This document shows, piece by piece, positions 42,103 to 50,445 of a DNA stretch of 56,593 nt (position 1 is its first letter; each line of letters opens with the position of its first letter). The notes beneath the pieces are model-generated. The model was given only the letters and a program-made list of their open reading frames with translations. It did not search any database and was not told the DNA's origin. Source of the stretch: Verrucomicrobiaceae bacterium (GTDB lineage: Bacteria > Verrucomicrobiota > Verrucomicrobiia > Verrucomicrobiales > Verrucomicrobiaceae); the NCBI GenBank assembly GCA_027489965.1, contig JAIXZA010000025.1, forward strand, positions 1 through 56,593, written 5' to 3'. The position numbers and the translations under genes were made by a program.

Positions 42103-42115
42103 TTCAATTTTATGA

Positions 42116-44011
42116 TCAATGGCCCAACTGGGGCAGCACAAATACGACGAGATAAATGACCATCAGCACACCCGCGCCGAGTAGGAAAGTGTAGGCCTGC
42201 AAATGACCACCCGTGAGGATGCGCGCAGCAGAACCAATACGCATGGCGATGAACGCCGGAAGACGCGCCACGATACCATCCACAAACATGCGCTCAAGGC
42301 CATTCACAATCCAAGCCAGTTGATCCTGAAGCACCTTCACAATCACGGCATAGATTTCATCAAAGTAGAACTTATTAGCGAAAAGCTTGATGTTAAGCGG
42401 ATCGCTGTTTTTGCCTCTGTAAAGTAAGAAACCAACACTCGAACCGATGATCAAGGCTGCAATAGAAGCAATCATAACGGTCGGATGATCTTCGGCATGA
42501 TTGGGAATCATCGCTGCCAGCAAGCGATTAAAGGACTCAAATGTCGAAAGCACCGTTAAAGCTGCTAAGACGACCAATGGCAAAACCATGATGATGGGTG
42601 CCTCTATGGCGTGATGAGCACTCTCGGTCCTAGGCTTACCCAGGAAAGTAATGACAAACATGCGAGTCATGTAAAAGGCAGTTAACATGGCTGTTGCTAC
42701 GCCTATCCAGAAGAGTGGACGGCAGGCTTCAAAACCGACACCCAGAATGGACTCTTTACTCCAAAAGCCGCTGGTGATGAAAGGAACACCCATCAAGGAA
42801 GCCGTGCCGATGGCAAAGGTAACGAAAGTCACTGGCATGTGCTTCATGAGTCCACCCATTTTCCAAATGTCTTGCTCGTGATGGCAGGCATAAATGATGG
42901 CGCCAGAACCTAGGAAGAGCATGGCTTTAAAGAAGGCATGAGTATAAAGGTGGAACATGGCTGGATGGCCTGGACCTGCCTCATGGTGATTGACGCTGAC
43001 TTGAATGGCTAACAACCCAACGGCCATCACCATGTAACCTAACTGAGAAAGCGTGGAATAGGCCAGTACACGTTTGATGTCATTTTGCTGAGTTGCCATC
43101 AAGGCGGCCATGAGTGCCGTGAGACCGCCGATCCACGCAATGATCGTGGCTGCATCAGGCGATGCTTCGATGACGAAACTACAACGAACGAGCATGAACA
43201 CACCGGCTGCCACCATGGTGGCGGCGTGAATCAGAGCAGACACTGGTGTTGGGCCTTCCATGGCGTCTGGCAGCCAGACGTGCAGAGGAAACTGAGCGCT
43301 TTTGCCCACGGCTCCCATGAAGATGCCAAGAGCAGCCAAGGTCATGAACAGGGTGTGGGTTTGGGTCATCTCATGCAGGGGGCCTTCGGCAAAGCCGCCC
43401 TTCAGACCGCTAAAACTCACGTCGCCGTGATTGGCCATGAATAGCATCAGAATGCCAATCATGAATCCGAAGTCGCCGATGCGATTGGTTAGGAAAGCTT
43501 TTTTGCAGGCCTCCGCGGCGGATGGCTTCTCAAACCAGTGACCAATCAGAAGATAAGAACTCAAGCCGACTAGTTCCCAGAAAATGAACATCATGAACAA
43601 GTTGCCAGCCAGAACAATGCCGGTCATGGAGAACATGAAGAGCGAGAGGGAGCCAAAGAAGCGCACCTTGCCCTCGTCCTCTTTCATGTAACCTAGAGAG
43701 AAAAGATGCACAAGCAGACCAATGGAAGTGACGATAAACATCATGCCTCGGCTTTGCTGATCGATCATCGCATCCAGACCAATACGGAATTTGCCAATCT
43801 CGATGAAAGGCAACAACATGGGAGCTGAATCACGTGCATCGAGCAGCATGAGGCTGATGACAAAACAAATGGCGGCTGAAGCAATGGAAAGCACAACACT
43901 GGCTCCTTTGAGCAGTTTGTGACCCAGCAAAATGGTTAGCGCCGTTAAAAACGGCAGCATGAGCAGCAGTGTCGGAAGGGATGCAGTTGTGTCCTGAGCA
44001 GGGGGCGTCAT
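42116..44011 (-). CDS. nuoL: NADH-quinone oxidoreductase subunit L
   Basis: A 631-residue protein with 14 or more TMs, the distal antiporter-like subunit. Hallmarks are FIFWELVGLSSYLLIGHWFEKPSAAEACKKAFLTNRIGDFG, HVWLPDAMEGPTPVSALIHAATMVAAGVFMLVR, KRVLAYSTLSQLGYMVMAVGL and HAFFKAMLFLGSGAIIYACHHEQDIWKMGGL. Length agrees with the family (about 610-650), including the long C-terminal amphipathic helix region. Located between nuoK (13 bp) and nuoM (13 bp). Confidence 0.96.
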   Translation of the reverse strand: MTPPAQDTTASLPTLLLMLPFLTALTILLGHKLLKGASVVLSIASAAICFVISLMLLDARDSAPMLLPFIEIGKFRIGLDAMIDQQSRGMMFIVTSIGLLVHLFSLGYMKEDEGKVRFFGSLSLFMFSMTGIVLAGNLFMMFIFWELVGLSSYLLIGHWFEKPSAAEACKKAFLTNRIGDFGFMIGILMLFMANHGDVSFSGLKGGFAEGPLHEMTQTHTLFMTLAALGIFMGAVGKSAQFPLHVWLPDAMEGPTPVSALIHAATMVAAGVFMLVRCSFVIEASPDAATIIAWIGGLTALMAALMATQQNDIKRVLAYSTLSQLGYMVMAVGLLAIQVSVNHHEAGPGHPAMFHLYTHAFFKAMLFLGSGAIIYACHHEQDIWKMGGLMKHMPVTFVTFAIGTASLMGVPFITSGFWSKESILGVGFEACRPLFWIGVATAMLTAFYMTRMFVITFLGKPRTESAHHAIEAPIIMVLPLVVLAALTVLSTFESFNRLLAAMIPNHAEDHPTVMIASIAALIIGSSVGFLLYRGKNSDPLNIKLFANKFYFDEIYAVIVKVLQDQLAWIVNGLERMFVDGIVARLPAFIAMRIGSAARILTGGHLQAYTFLLGAGVLMVIYLVVFVLPQLGH

Positions 44012-44024
44012 GAGGAATAAAGGG

Positions 44025-44342
44025 TTAGCCTTGAAGCTTGGTCACAGATTCGACCTCGACGCTCTGTTTCGAACGATAGAGTGCCACGATGATTGCCAAA
44101 CCTACAGCCACTTCGGCCGCAGCTACGGTGATGGTGAAGAAAACCAGGGCCTGAGCCGAGTAATCAGGAAGACCGGCCAAAACATGGAAGCGTGAGAAGG
44201 CCACCAAGGTCAGATTAGCTGCGCTGAGCATCATTTCCAAACACATGTAAATGATGATGATGTTTCGGCGCGCCACCACACCGGCTAGGCCAAGTGCAAA
44301 GAGGATTCCGCTTACTATGAGGTAATGACTGAGTGTGATCAT
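44025..44342 (-). CDS. nuoK: NADH-quinone oxidoreductase subunit K
   Basis: A 105-residue, 3-TM subunit. It has LIVSGILFALGLAGVVARRN, then IIIYMCLEMMLSAANLTLVAFSR with the conserved membrane-buried Glu pair region, and QALVFFTITVAAAEVAVGLAIIVALYR with the second conserved Glu. These residues belong to the complex I proton pathway. Its start codon overlaps the nuoJ stop by 4 bp (44339-44342), implying coupling. Confidence 0.96.
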   Translation of the reverse strand: MITLSHYLIVSGILFALGLAGVVARRNIIIIYMCLEMMLSAANLTLVAFSRFHVLAGLPDYSAQALVFFTITVAAAEVAVGLAIIVALYRSKQSVEVESVTKLQG

Positions 44343-44926
44343 TGTGCCACCTCCTTATCGCGTTTGGAAAGAACGACCACACCGACAGTGCCGACCATGA
44401 GGAGTAAACCCATGACTTGCAGATGAAAACCGTATTGTTTGAACAAGGCCAATCCCATGAGCTTTGTATCAGGCAGGATACCTGCTTTGAGATCCTTTGA
44501 GATGGTTGGAAGATCTTTATCGGTGGCCGCCATTTGATTGCCAGCAGCCACGAGATTTAAAGCTGCCTCATTCAAGGTTAGGTCACTCTGATGATGCACT
44601 GCACTCACTGTTGCAATTTGAACTGCCAATACTGAGCCCAGCACGATCGCGCCAACAATGGCGGCCACGTTTGTCTTCCGATCCGACTCAGCCTTGATGT
44701 CCAAAAGCATAATGATGAACAGGAACAGCACCATTACTGCACCTGCGTAAACAAGGATCTGAATCGTGCCGATGAAGAAAGCGTCCAAACTAATGAAGAG
44801 AGCAGCTAACCCTACGAAGCTCATGGCCAACGATAAGGCGCTTGTGACCGGGTTGCGCGCCAGAACCACCATCAGGCCAAAGCCCAAAGTGATGAGTGCG
44901 AAAAGATAAAAGAGGAGTGAGGGCAT
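44339..44926 (-). CDS. nuoJ: NADH-quinone oxidoreductase subunit J
   Basis: A 195-residue, 5-TM subunit. The N-terminal ARNPVTSALSLAMSFVGLAALFISLDAFFIGTIQILVYAGAVMVLFLFIIML is split here by normal family features: the ARNP motif, then the VYAGAVMVLF segment that forms the TM3 pi-bulge. The C-terminal TM is followed by KRDKEVAQ. It overlaps nuoK by 4 bp and starts 5 bp after nuoI. Confidence 0.95.
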   Translation of the reverse strand: MPSLLFYLFALITLGFGLMVVLARNPVTSALSLAMSFVGLAALFISLDAFFIGTIQILVYAGAVMVLFLFIIMLLDIKAESDRKTNVAAIVGAIVLGSVLAVQIATVSAVHHQSDLTLNEAALNLVAAGNQMAATDKDLPTISKDLKAGILPDTKLMGLALFKQYGFHLQVMGLLLMVGTVGVVVLSKRDKEVAQ

Positions 44927-44931
44927 TTCGA

Positions 44932-45477
44932 CTATTTCAATTCATTCCATTTATTCACCAGACCGATACGCTTGCCACCGATTTGGTACAGCTTGGCCTT
45001 GTCATGCATGAGTTCTGCGCGGGATTCACCGGTAATGGCGTAATCTTTGCGCAAATAAATGGCCTGTTCAGGGCAAACTTCCTCGCACATGCCACAGTAA
45101 ATGCAGCGGGTCATGTCGATATCGAATTCTTTCGGACGCTTTTCCACTTTGGCCCATGGATCGTCACTTGGGATTTCTCCTGGAGTGATTCGGATCGCTT
45201 TTGGCGGGCAGATGAATTCGCAAAGCTGGCAGCTAACACAGCGTTCACGGTCCTGCTCATCTGTTACTAGGGCTGGCGCACCACGATAATATTCTGGAAG
45301 ATTGTCATCCCACTTCTGTTCGGGATACTCCATGGTCACTTTTTCTTTCTTTCCGGTAATTTCTAGGAAAGTCTTCAAGGCGTGACCAAGAGTGATTTTC
45401 AGGCCTTTGGCAAAAGTGGAAATGAACCAACTTTCATGCCAGGCGAGTTTAGGGCGTTTTACAAAGATCGTTGCCAT
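44932..45477 (-). CDS. nuoI: NADH-quinone oxidoreductase subunit I (8Fe ferredoxin-like)
   Basis: A 181-residue peripheral subunit with two 4Fe-4S cluster motifs, CVSCQLCEFICPPKAI (about residues 80-95) and CIYCGMCEEVCPEQAI (about 123-138). They bind clusters N6a and N6b, which pass electrons towards N2 and quinone. It contains a short hydrophobic N-terminal contact region (WFISTFAKGLKITLGHALK). It is the only soluble-arm subunit encoded in this cluster; nuoB, C, D, E, F and G are not in the window. Confidence 0.95.
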   Translation of the reverse strand: MATIFVKRPKLAWHESWFISTFAKGLKITLGHALKTFLEITGKKEKVTMEYPEQKWDDNLPEYYRGAPALVTDEQDRERCVSCQLCEFICPPKAIRITPGEIPSDDPWAKVEKRPKEFDIDMTRCIYCGMCEEVCPEQAIYLRKDYAITGESRAELMHDKAKLYQIGGKRIGLVNKWNELK

Positions 45478-45489
45478 AAATAGGGGGGA

Positions 45490-46725
45490 TTATTTCAACG
45501 GAACCAACCACATGAGGAAAGCCGTTAGCACAACATTAAACAGGGCTAATTCAAACATGACCATCCAGCCGAGTTTCATTAACTGGTCGAACCGGAAGCG
45601 GGGCAAGGTCCAGCGAATGAGAATGAAGAAAAGAATAAAGAAGACAATTTTACCCAGGAAAACGCCAATGTGGAGAAGTCCAAGCCATAGTGGTGTATCA
45701 CCTGCGGAATACCCCAGGCCAATAAGCGGCCCGAAAGGAATACTCCAGCCCCCCAGGAAGAGGGTCACGGCCAAACCGGAGCCGATGATCATCGCTGCGT
45801 ATTCACCGAGGAAGAAGAGGGCGAATTTCATTGAGCTGTACTCCGTATGATAACCAGCCACCAACTCCGTTTCACACTCCGCCATGTCGAATGGTAGGCG
45901 ATTCGTCTCAGCGAACATCGCCACAACAAAGATACAGAAGGAGAGCCCCATTGGAATCCATAGCACCCAGCGGGCCAAGCTTAGCCCTTCACCCCAGAGA
46001 GGGAGGAGCAGCCAGCCATTGGCATCTTGGTAGATGGACATCTTGGTCAGATTCAACTCACCAAAGACCATCAGGACCGGAATGATCGAAAGCCCGAGTG
46101 ACAGTTCATAGCTGATCATTTGGGCTGAAGCACGGACACCGCCCAGAAAAGGATATTTGGAGTTTGAGGCCCAGCCAGCGATCACAATGCCATAAACACC
46201 GAGAGACGCGATGGCGAAGGTGTAAAGTGGCCCGACACTCAGATCGGCAATCACTGAAGGAACCGGCACCGACGAAAAAACAGGAAGATCAGCCATGCCA
46301 ATCACGCCATACACCCAGCTCAATAGTCCGTTCAGATCTGACAAACGCAGCTCGGAACCAAAAGGCAGAACCACGCAGGTCATTAGTGCGGGCACCATGG
46401 TCAGGCAGGGAGCCAGCCAATAATAGAAGGCATTCACCGATTTTGGCGTGAAGTCTTCCTTCAGGAGAAACTTGATGCCATCTGCCATTGGCTGGGTCAG
46501 GCCCCCGATCCCGAGGATCTGGATATCTTTTTTGAAACCGAATAAGGTCAGAGGAATCCCCGTCCGATTCGGCCCCACGCGATCCTGAATCACAGCCGAG
46601 AATCTGCGTTCAGCATAGACGCTGTACGCCACCATGGGCAGAATGACCAAAAAGGTCAGAAAAACGATCTTCACCACCGAAGCGATGAGGAAGGTAAGGT
46701 CAATGTTAGCAAGTAGGTGTCCCAT
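45490..46725 (-). CDS. nuoH: NADH-quinone oxidoreductase subunit H
   Basis: A 411-residue, 8-9-TM subunit lining the quinone chamber. Hallmarks are ERRFSAVIQDRVGPNRTGIP, LTQPMADGIKFLLKEDFTP, GVRASAQMISYELSLGLSII, ETNRLPFDMAECETELVAGYHTEYSSMKFALFFLGEYA and RWTLPRFRFDQLMKLGW. The conserved Glu-rich loop that couples quinone chemistry to proton pumping is intact. It is the first gene of nuoHIJKLMN. A perfect TGTGA-N6-TCACA palindrome lies about 47 bp upstream of its start, in the region shared with divergent lspA. Confidence 0.96.
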   Translation of the reverse strand: MGHLLANIDLTFLIASVVKIVFLTFLVILPMVAYSVYAERRFSAVIQDRVGPNRTGIPLTLFGFKKDIQILGIGGLTQPMADGIKFLLKEDFTPKSVNAFYYWLAPCLTMVPALMTCVVLPFGSELRLSDLNGLLSWVYGVIGMADLPVFSSVPVPSVIADLSVGPLYTFAIASLGVYGIVIAGWASNSKYPFLGGVRASAQMISYELSLGLSIIPVLMVFGELNLTKMSIYQDANGWLLLPLWGEGLSLARWVLWIPMGLSFCIFVVAMFAETNRLPFDMAECETELVAGYHTEYSSMKFALFFLGEYAAMIIGSGLAVTLFLGGWSIPFGPLIGLGYSAGDTPLWLGLLHIGVFLGKIVFFILFFILIRWTLPRFRFDQLMKLGWMVMFELALFNVVLTAFLMWLVPLK

Positions 46726-46771
46726 GAGGCCGCAGCATTATCAGGAAGGCTTTACGAGCGGCAACTCGTAT

Positions 46772-46789
46772 TTGTGAAAAATTTCACAA
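46772..46789. promoter_or_regulatory. CRP/FNR-family-type operator palindrome upstream of nuoH
   Basis: TTGTGAAAAATTTCACAA is an 8-bp perfect inverted repeat with a 2-base centre, and contains TGTGA-N6-TCACA, the half-site spacing of the CRP consensus. It lies 47 bp from the nuoH start and 160 bp from the lspA start in a divergent intergenic region (46726-46948) that otherwise holds no gene. Which CRP/FNR-type protein binds, if any, cannot be said. Confidence 0.55.
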
Positions 46790-46948
46790 GCTCCCTTTTT
46801 TAAAGGTCATTTTTTCCGTTTTTCAGGGATTTTGAGGCCTTGACAGGGGTTTTGCTGCACTTCGGGTGGAGAATCAGACCTGACTGCGCACTCCTAGCCG
46901 CTTTCAGATTGCCAGAGACTCAGGAGGATGCATGAATGCGCCCTGCTC

Positions 46949-47482
46949 ATGACCAAGCTACTTCTTTGCCTTTCCTTGCCTCTTTACCTTCTCGATCAAT
47001 GGTCGAAAAACTGGATCGTTGGCATGTACGGTCTGCACACGGATGAGGAAGCCATCATTCCTGGTATCTTTTGGCTGCATCATACGGCCAACACCGGCGT
47101 GGCTTTTGGCATGTTCAATGGAACGCAGTATGCCAACTACGCCTTTGCTTGCATCTCCCTGAGTGCCCTGGGCTTCATTATCTGGATGTATCGACAGAAT
47201 GCTTTTCCAGGTTGGATGAGCCGCACCGCTGTCGCTTTACTCATCTCTGGTATTTTTGGTAACCTTACCGATCGCGTCTTTCGCCGCCATGACGACGGTG
47301 TCCTTTTTGGCGGCGGTTTCCTCGACGGTTATGTGGTGGATTTCCTCCGCTTCGACTTTGGCTTCCCGCCCTTCAATCCCTGGCCCTCCTTCAATGTTGC
47401 CGACTCGTGCGTCGTCACCGCAGCCATCCTGCTTGCCATCGCGTCCTTCATCGAAAAACCAACGCCGAAGGTATCCAAATGA
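46949..47482 (+). CDS. lspA: Lipoprotein signal peptidase II
   Basis: A 177-residue, four-TM aspartyl protease that removes signal peptides from diacylglyceryl-modified prolipoproteins. Conserved boxes are LYLLDQWSKNWIVG, HHTANTGVAFGMF, ISGIFGNLTDRVFR with catalytic Asp, and YVVDFLRFDFGFPPFNPWPSFNVADSCV with the second catalytic Asp. I chose ATG 46949 from the family's N-terminus; an in-frame ATG at 46928 sits directly against a GGAGG run and is an alternative. Several likely substrates are in this window, for example the products at 11359-11553 and 50431-51426. Confidence 0.94.
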   Translation: MTKLLLCLSLPLYLLDQWSKNWIVGMYGLHTDEEAIIPGIFWLHHTANTGVAFGMFNGTQYANYAFACISLSALGFIIWMYRQNAFPGWMSRTAVALLISGIFGNLTDRVFRRHDDGVLFGGGFLDGYVVDFLRFDFGFPPFNPWPSFNVADSCVVTAAILLAIASFIEKPTPKVSK

Positions 47483-47508
47483 TGGATCCTTCTTCGTTGG
47501 TCGTTTTT
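47458..47508 (+). terminator. Imperfect rho-independent terminator after lspA
   Basis: ACCAACG-CCGAAGG-TATCC pairs imperfectly with GGATCCTTCTTCGTTGGT, mostly contiguous with small bulges, over the loop AAATGAT. TTTTT follows at 47504-47508. The left arm overlaps the last codons of lspA, and the T-run faces the converging dxs gene. Confidence 0.55.
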
Positions 47509-47552
47509 GATTGGTGCAGAAAAAACCGCAAGCTGTCCGATGCGTCGTTGCC

Positions 47553-49457
47553 TTACTTAGCCTGGGCAAGCTGAGCCAGCACCTTTTCCACCGTAGCTTC
47601 GGCAGTAAGCCCGTGCTTTTTCCGGAGGATAGCAGGTGTGCCATGCTCGACAAAGGCATCTGGCCAGCCGACACGAACGACCGGAGTCGTGATGCCTGCG
47701 GTGCTTAGATGCTCGATCACTCCACAACCAAAGCCGTTCATGAGGATGTGATCTTCGAGGGTGCAGACGACCTTCACCTTTTTAGCGATATCCTCAATCA
47801 GGGATGCATCCAGGGGTTTGATCCAGCGTGGATTAATCAGGGCTACGGAGAGACCTTTGGCCTCAAGCAGCTTCTTGGCTGCCTCGGCTGTCGTGAACAT
47901 GTCGCCCAGGCCGATGAGTGCCACGTCGGTGCCATCTGAAATAAGTTCGCCTTTGCCGATCTCCAAAAGTCTCGGATTGGCTTTTGGCGTTACTCCAGGG
48001 CCATTGCCACGAGGGTAACGGATAGCTATTGGACCTTTTTCATAGTTGGCCATGGTCCAAAGCATATCGACAAATTCATCTTCATCTTTTGGCTGCATAT
48101 GGACGAGTCCAGGAATGCCGCGAAGGTAGGCGATGTCAAAAAGCCCATGATGGGTCGGGCCGTCATCACCACTGAGGCCACCACGGTCCATGCAAAGACG
48201 CACAGGCAGATGCTGAATGGCCATGTCGTGGATGATCATATCGATCGCTCTCTGCATGAAGGTCGAATAAATCGTCAAGAAAGGACGCAGTCCCTGCACA
48301 GCGAGACCGCAGGCAAAGAGAGCTGCATGTTCCTCTGCAATTCCGACATCAAAGTAACGCTCAGGAATTTCTTTCTTAAAGCACATCAAGCCAGTGCCGC
48401 CGGGCATGGCCGCCGTGATTGCGACGATCTTTTTATCTTCTTTGGCAAAGTCCGTGACTGTACGCGCAAAGACCTGGCTGTAGGTCGGCTTATCCGTGGA
48501 CTGAGTTTCACCCGTCTCAATGTTGTATTTCCCGAGCCCGTGGAACTTGCTTGGATCTTCCAGCGCAGGTTTGTAGCCACGTCCTTTTTCGGTAAGAATG
48601 TGTAAGATAACAGGCTCATTTTGAGTCTTCAAAAACTCAAAGGTCTGGATGAGCAAAGGCAAATCATGCCCATCAATAGGTCCGTAGTAACGGATGCCAA
48701 ACTCCTCGAAAAGTGTGCTGCGATTATGGGGGCCTTCACTTTGTGGGAGAAGCAGGCCTTTGGCGCTGTTTTCGACACGTTCAGCTAGCTTCCGAGCACC
48801 GTCACCGAGCATGAACTCGACAAACTTAGACGCTTTTTCATGCAGATTGGCAAAGCCGGGGTGTGTCGCGATGCTGTTAAAGTACTTGGCGATTGCTCCG
48901 ACGTTTTTGTCAATGCTCCACTCGTTGTCATTCAGCACGGTGATCAATCGCTTCGTGTGCGCAGCGATATTATTCAATGCTTCAAAAACAGGGCCACAAG
49001 TGAAAGCCGCATCACCTGAAACACAGACGACATGGTCATCTGTGCCTTTTAAATCACGTGCAGTTGCCATGCCCAGAGCAGCGCTCAGAGCGGTGCCTGC
49101 ATGACCAGCACCATAGCAGTCATGCTCACTTTCACTGCGCAGTAGGAAACCATTGAGACCTTCGTATTGGCGGATGGTGTGAATTTTATCCCAGCGGCCT
49201 GTCAGCATTTTGTGAACATAGCCCTGATGCGCGACATCAAAGACAAACTTGTCATTCGGCGTGTCAAACACGCGATGCATGGCGATGGTCAACTCCACAA
49301 CCCCAAGGTTGGGTCCGAGATGTCCTCCGGTCTCACTTAAGGTTTCGATGAGGGTGGCACGGATCTTTTCTGCAAGTGCAGGCAGTTGCTCTAAAGGCAG
49401 AGCTTTGAGATCAGTCGGGCTGGTGATGGTAGGCAGGGTAGTGTCCACGAGGTTCAA
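47553..49457 (-). CDS. dxs: 1-deoxy-D-xylulose-5-phosphate synthase
   Basis: A 634-residue ThDP enzyme, the first step of the MEP isoprenoid pathway. The N-terminus reads SETGGHLGPNLGVVELTIAMH; FDVAHQGYVHKMLTGR and HDCYGAGHAGTALSAALGMA follow. The ThDP/Mg motif is VVCVSGDAAFTCGPVFEALNN with LNDNEWSID; the usual Gly of GDG is Ala. The C-terminal transketolase domains hold VGIAEEHAALFACGLA and DDGPTHHGLFDIAYLR. A TTG start at 49457 overlaps the xseB stop (TTGA) by 4 bp; GTG at 49448 is the alternative. It converges on lspA. Confidence 0.93.
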   Translation of the reverse strand: MNLVDTTLPTITSPTDLKALPLEQLPALAEKIRATLIETLSETGGHLGPNLGVVELTIAMHRVFDTPNDKFVFDVAHQGYVHKMLTGRWDKIHTIRQYEGLNGFLLRSESEHDCYGAGHAGTALSAALGMATARDLKGTDDHVVCVSGDAAFTCGPVFEALNNIAAHTKRLITVLNDNEWSIDKNVGAIAKYFNSIATHPGFANLHEKASKFVEFMLGDGARKLAERVENSAKGLLLPQSEGPHNRSTLFEEFGIRYYGPIDGHDLPLLIQTFEFLKTQNEPVILHILTEKGRGYKPALEDPSKFHGLGKYNIETGETQSTDKPTYSQVFARTVTDFAKEDKKIVAITAAMPGGTGLMCFKKEIPERYFDVGIAEEHAALFACGLAVQGLRPFLTIYSTFMQRAIDMIIHDMAIQHLPVRLCMDRGGLSGDDGPTHHGLFDIAYLRGIPGLVHMQPKDEDEFVDMLWTMANYEKGPIAIRYPRGNGPGVTPKANPRLLEIGKGELISDGTDVALIGLGDMFTTAEAAKKLLEAKGLSVALINPRWIKPLDASLIEDIAKKVKVVCTLEDHILMNGFGCGVIEHLSTAGITTPVVRVGWPDAFVEHGTPAILRKKHGLTAEATVEKVLAQLAQAK

Positions 49458-49801
49458 AAAAGTCGGATGTCGTCGCTGGCATCCTCAGCGTCAGGTTTTG
49501 CCGTGCGTCGGCGTGTCGTGGAGGCAGGCTTCGCTGTATTATCCACAGAAGTCTCTGCTGCACGGGCTGGGTCAAAGGCGGCCAGTTCAGCTTTACCATC
49601 AGCCCAGAGGCTGATCGTCTCGATCCGCTGTCGGGCAGTATCGATCCTACGGCGACAAAGTTGCAGCAGTTTCATGCCCTCTTCGTAGCTGGTAACCATC
49701 TCATCCAGAGGCATTCGGTCGGATTCCATCGCAGCCACGATTTCCTCAAGGCGGTCCATGGCCTGCTCAAAGGATGTTTCGTTGGGAGTAGATGAATTCA
49801 T
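49454..49801 (-). CDS. xseB: Exodeoxyribonuclease VII small subunit
   Basis: A 115-residue protein. The XseB core is the first 65 residues: TSFEQAMDRLEEIVAAMESDRMPLDEMVTSYEEGMKLLQLCRRRID, typical in every feature when read as helix-turn-helix packing against XseA. The C-terminal 50 residues are a variable Ala/Lys/Asp-rich tail (KPASTTRRRTAKPDAEDASDD). ATG 49801 (MNSSTPNETS) and ATG 49816 (five residues longer) are both possible. It is coupled to dxs by a 4-bp TTGA overlap; xseB-dxs proximity is common. XseA is not in the window. Confidence 0.9.
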   Translation of the reverse strand: MNSSTPNETSFEQAMDRLEEIVAAMESDRMPLDEMVTSYEEGMKLLQLCRRRIDTARQRIETISLWADGKAELAAFDPARAAETSVDNTAKPASTTRRRTAKPDAEDASDDIRLF

Positions 49802-49928
49802 GGTTAAATCGGGCATGCATTATCAGGACACTGGATGCGTAGGCAAGCGAGAAAAGCAGACGATTCGGATGGAAGCTTGCTTTATCTTCAAAAATGGGTT
49901 TCAAGTTAGCTCAGACATTAATACAACC

Positions 49929-50411
49929 ATGGAAGCTATCGAGACCGCCCGCCTTTGTGCCAATTATGCTGATGACAAGAAGGCCGAGTCCATTGTGGTG
50001 CTCGACTTGCGCGGGCTATCCCCCGTCAGCGACTTCTTCGTCATCTGCACCGCCAACTCCAATCCGCAGCTCCGCGCCGTGCGGGATGAGGTCGTGGAAC
50101 AAATGCGCATCAAGCACAATTTGAAGCCGCTTTTCAGTGATGGCACTTATGAGAGCCAATGGCTGATCATTAATTTCCCGAACGTTTTGGTTCACATCCT
50201 TTCCCCTGAGAAACGTGAATTTTACGCCTTAGAAGAACTTTGGGGTGATGCCCCCGAGATCACTTGGGAGCCTGTGATCGAAGTGCAAGCTCCGGTCAAA
50301 AAGCCAGCTGCTGCCAAAAAAGCAGCTGCTAAAAAGGTGACTACAAAGAAAGTCGCGGCTAAAAAAGCGGTGGTAAAAAAAGCCCCAGCAAAGAAGGCAG
50401 CTAAGGAATAA
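49929..50411 (+). CDS. rsfS: Ribosome silencing factor RsfS with histone-like tail
   Basis: A 160-residue protein. The RsfS/Iojap core is residues 1-112: ADDKKAESIVVLDLRGLSPVSDFFVICTANSNPQ, LRAVRDEVVEQMR, GTYESQWLIINFPNVLVHIL and REFYALEELWGDAP, which bind uL14 and block subunit joining in slow growth. The last 40 residues are Lys/Ala repeats (AAKKVTTKKVAAKKAVVKK), like histone H1 or chlamydial Hc tails, not part of usual RsfS. Start ATG 49929 fits the family; the frame is open 57 codons upstream through the region that diverges from xseB. Confidence 0.93.
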   Translation: MEAIETARLCANYADDKKAESIVVLDLRGLSPVSDFFVICTANSNPQLRAVRDEVVEQMRIKHNLKPLFSDGTYESQWLIINFPNVLVHILSPEKREFYALEELWGDAPEITWEPVIEVQAPVKKPAAAKKAAAKKVTTKKVAAKKAVVKKAPAKKAAKE

Positions 50412-50422
50412 ATCACTACGCC

Positions 50423-50445
50423 CTGCCAGCTCAGAGAGTTGGCAG
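50423..50445. terminator. Hairpin between convergent rsfS and binding-protein genes
   Basis: CTGCCAGCTC (50423-50432) pairs with GAGTTGGCAG (50436-50445), with one G-U pair, around a 3-base loop. It overlaps the last codons of the binding-protein gene. No T-tract follows in either direction, so terminator function is uncertain. Confidence 0.35.

Noticed and set aside
46840..46874. TTGACA (46840-46845) as a promoter for lspA
   Set aside because: No acceptable -10 box lies 16-18 bp downstream; the nearest candidate is too far.
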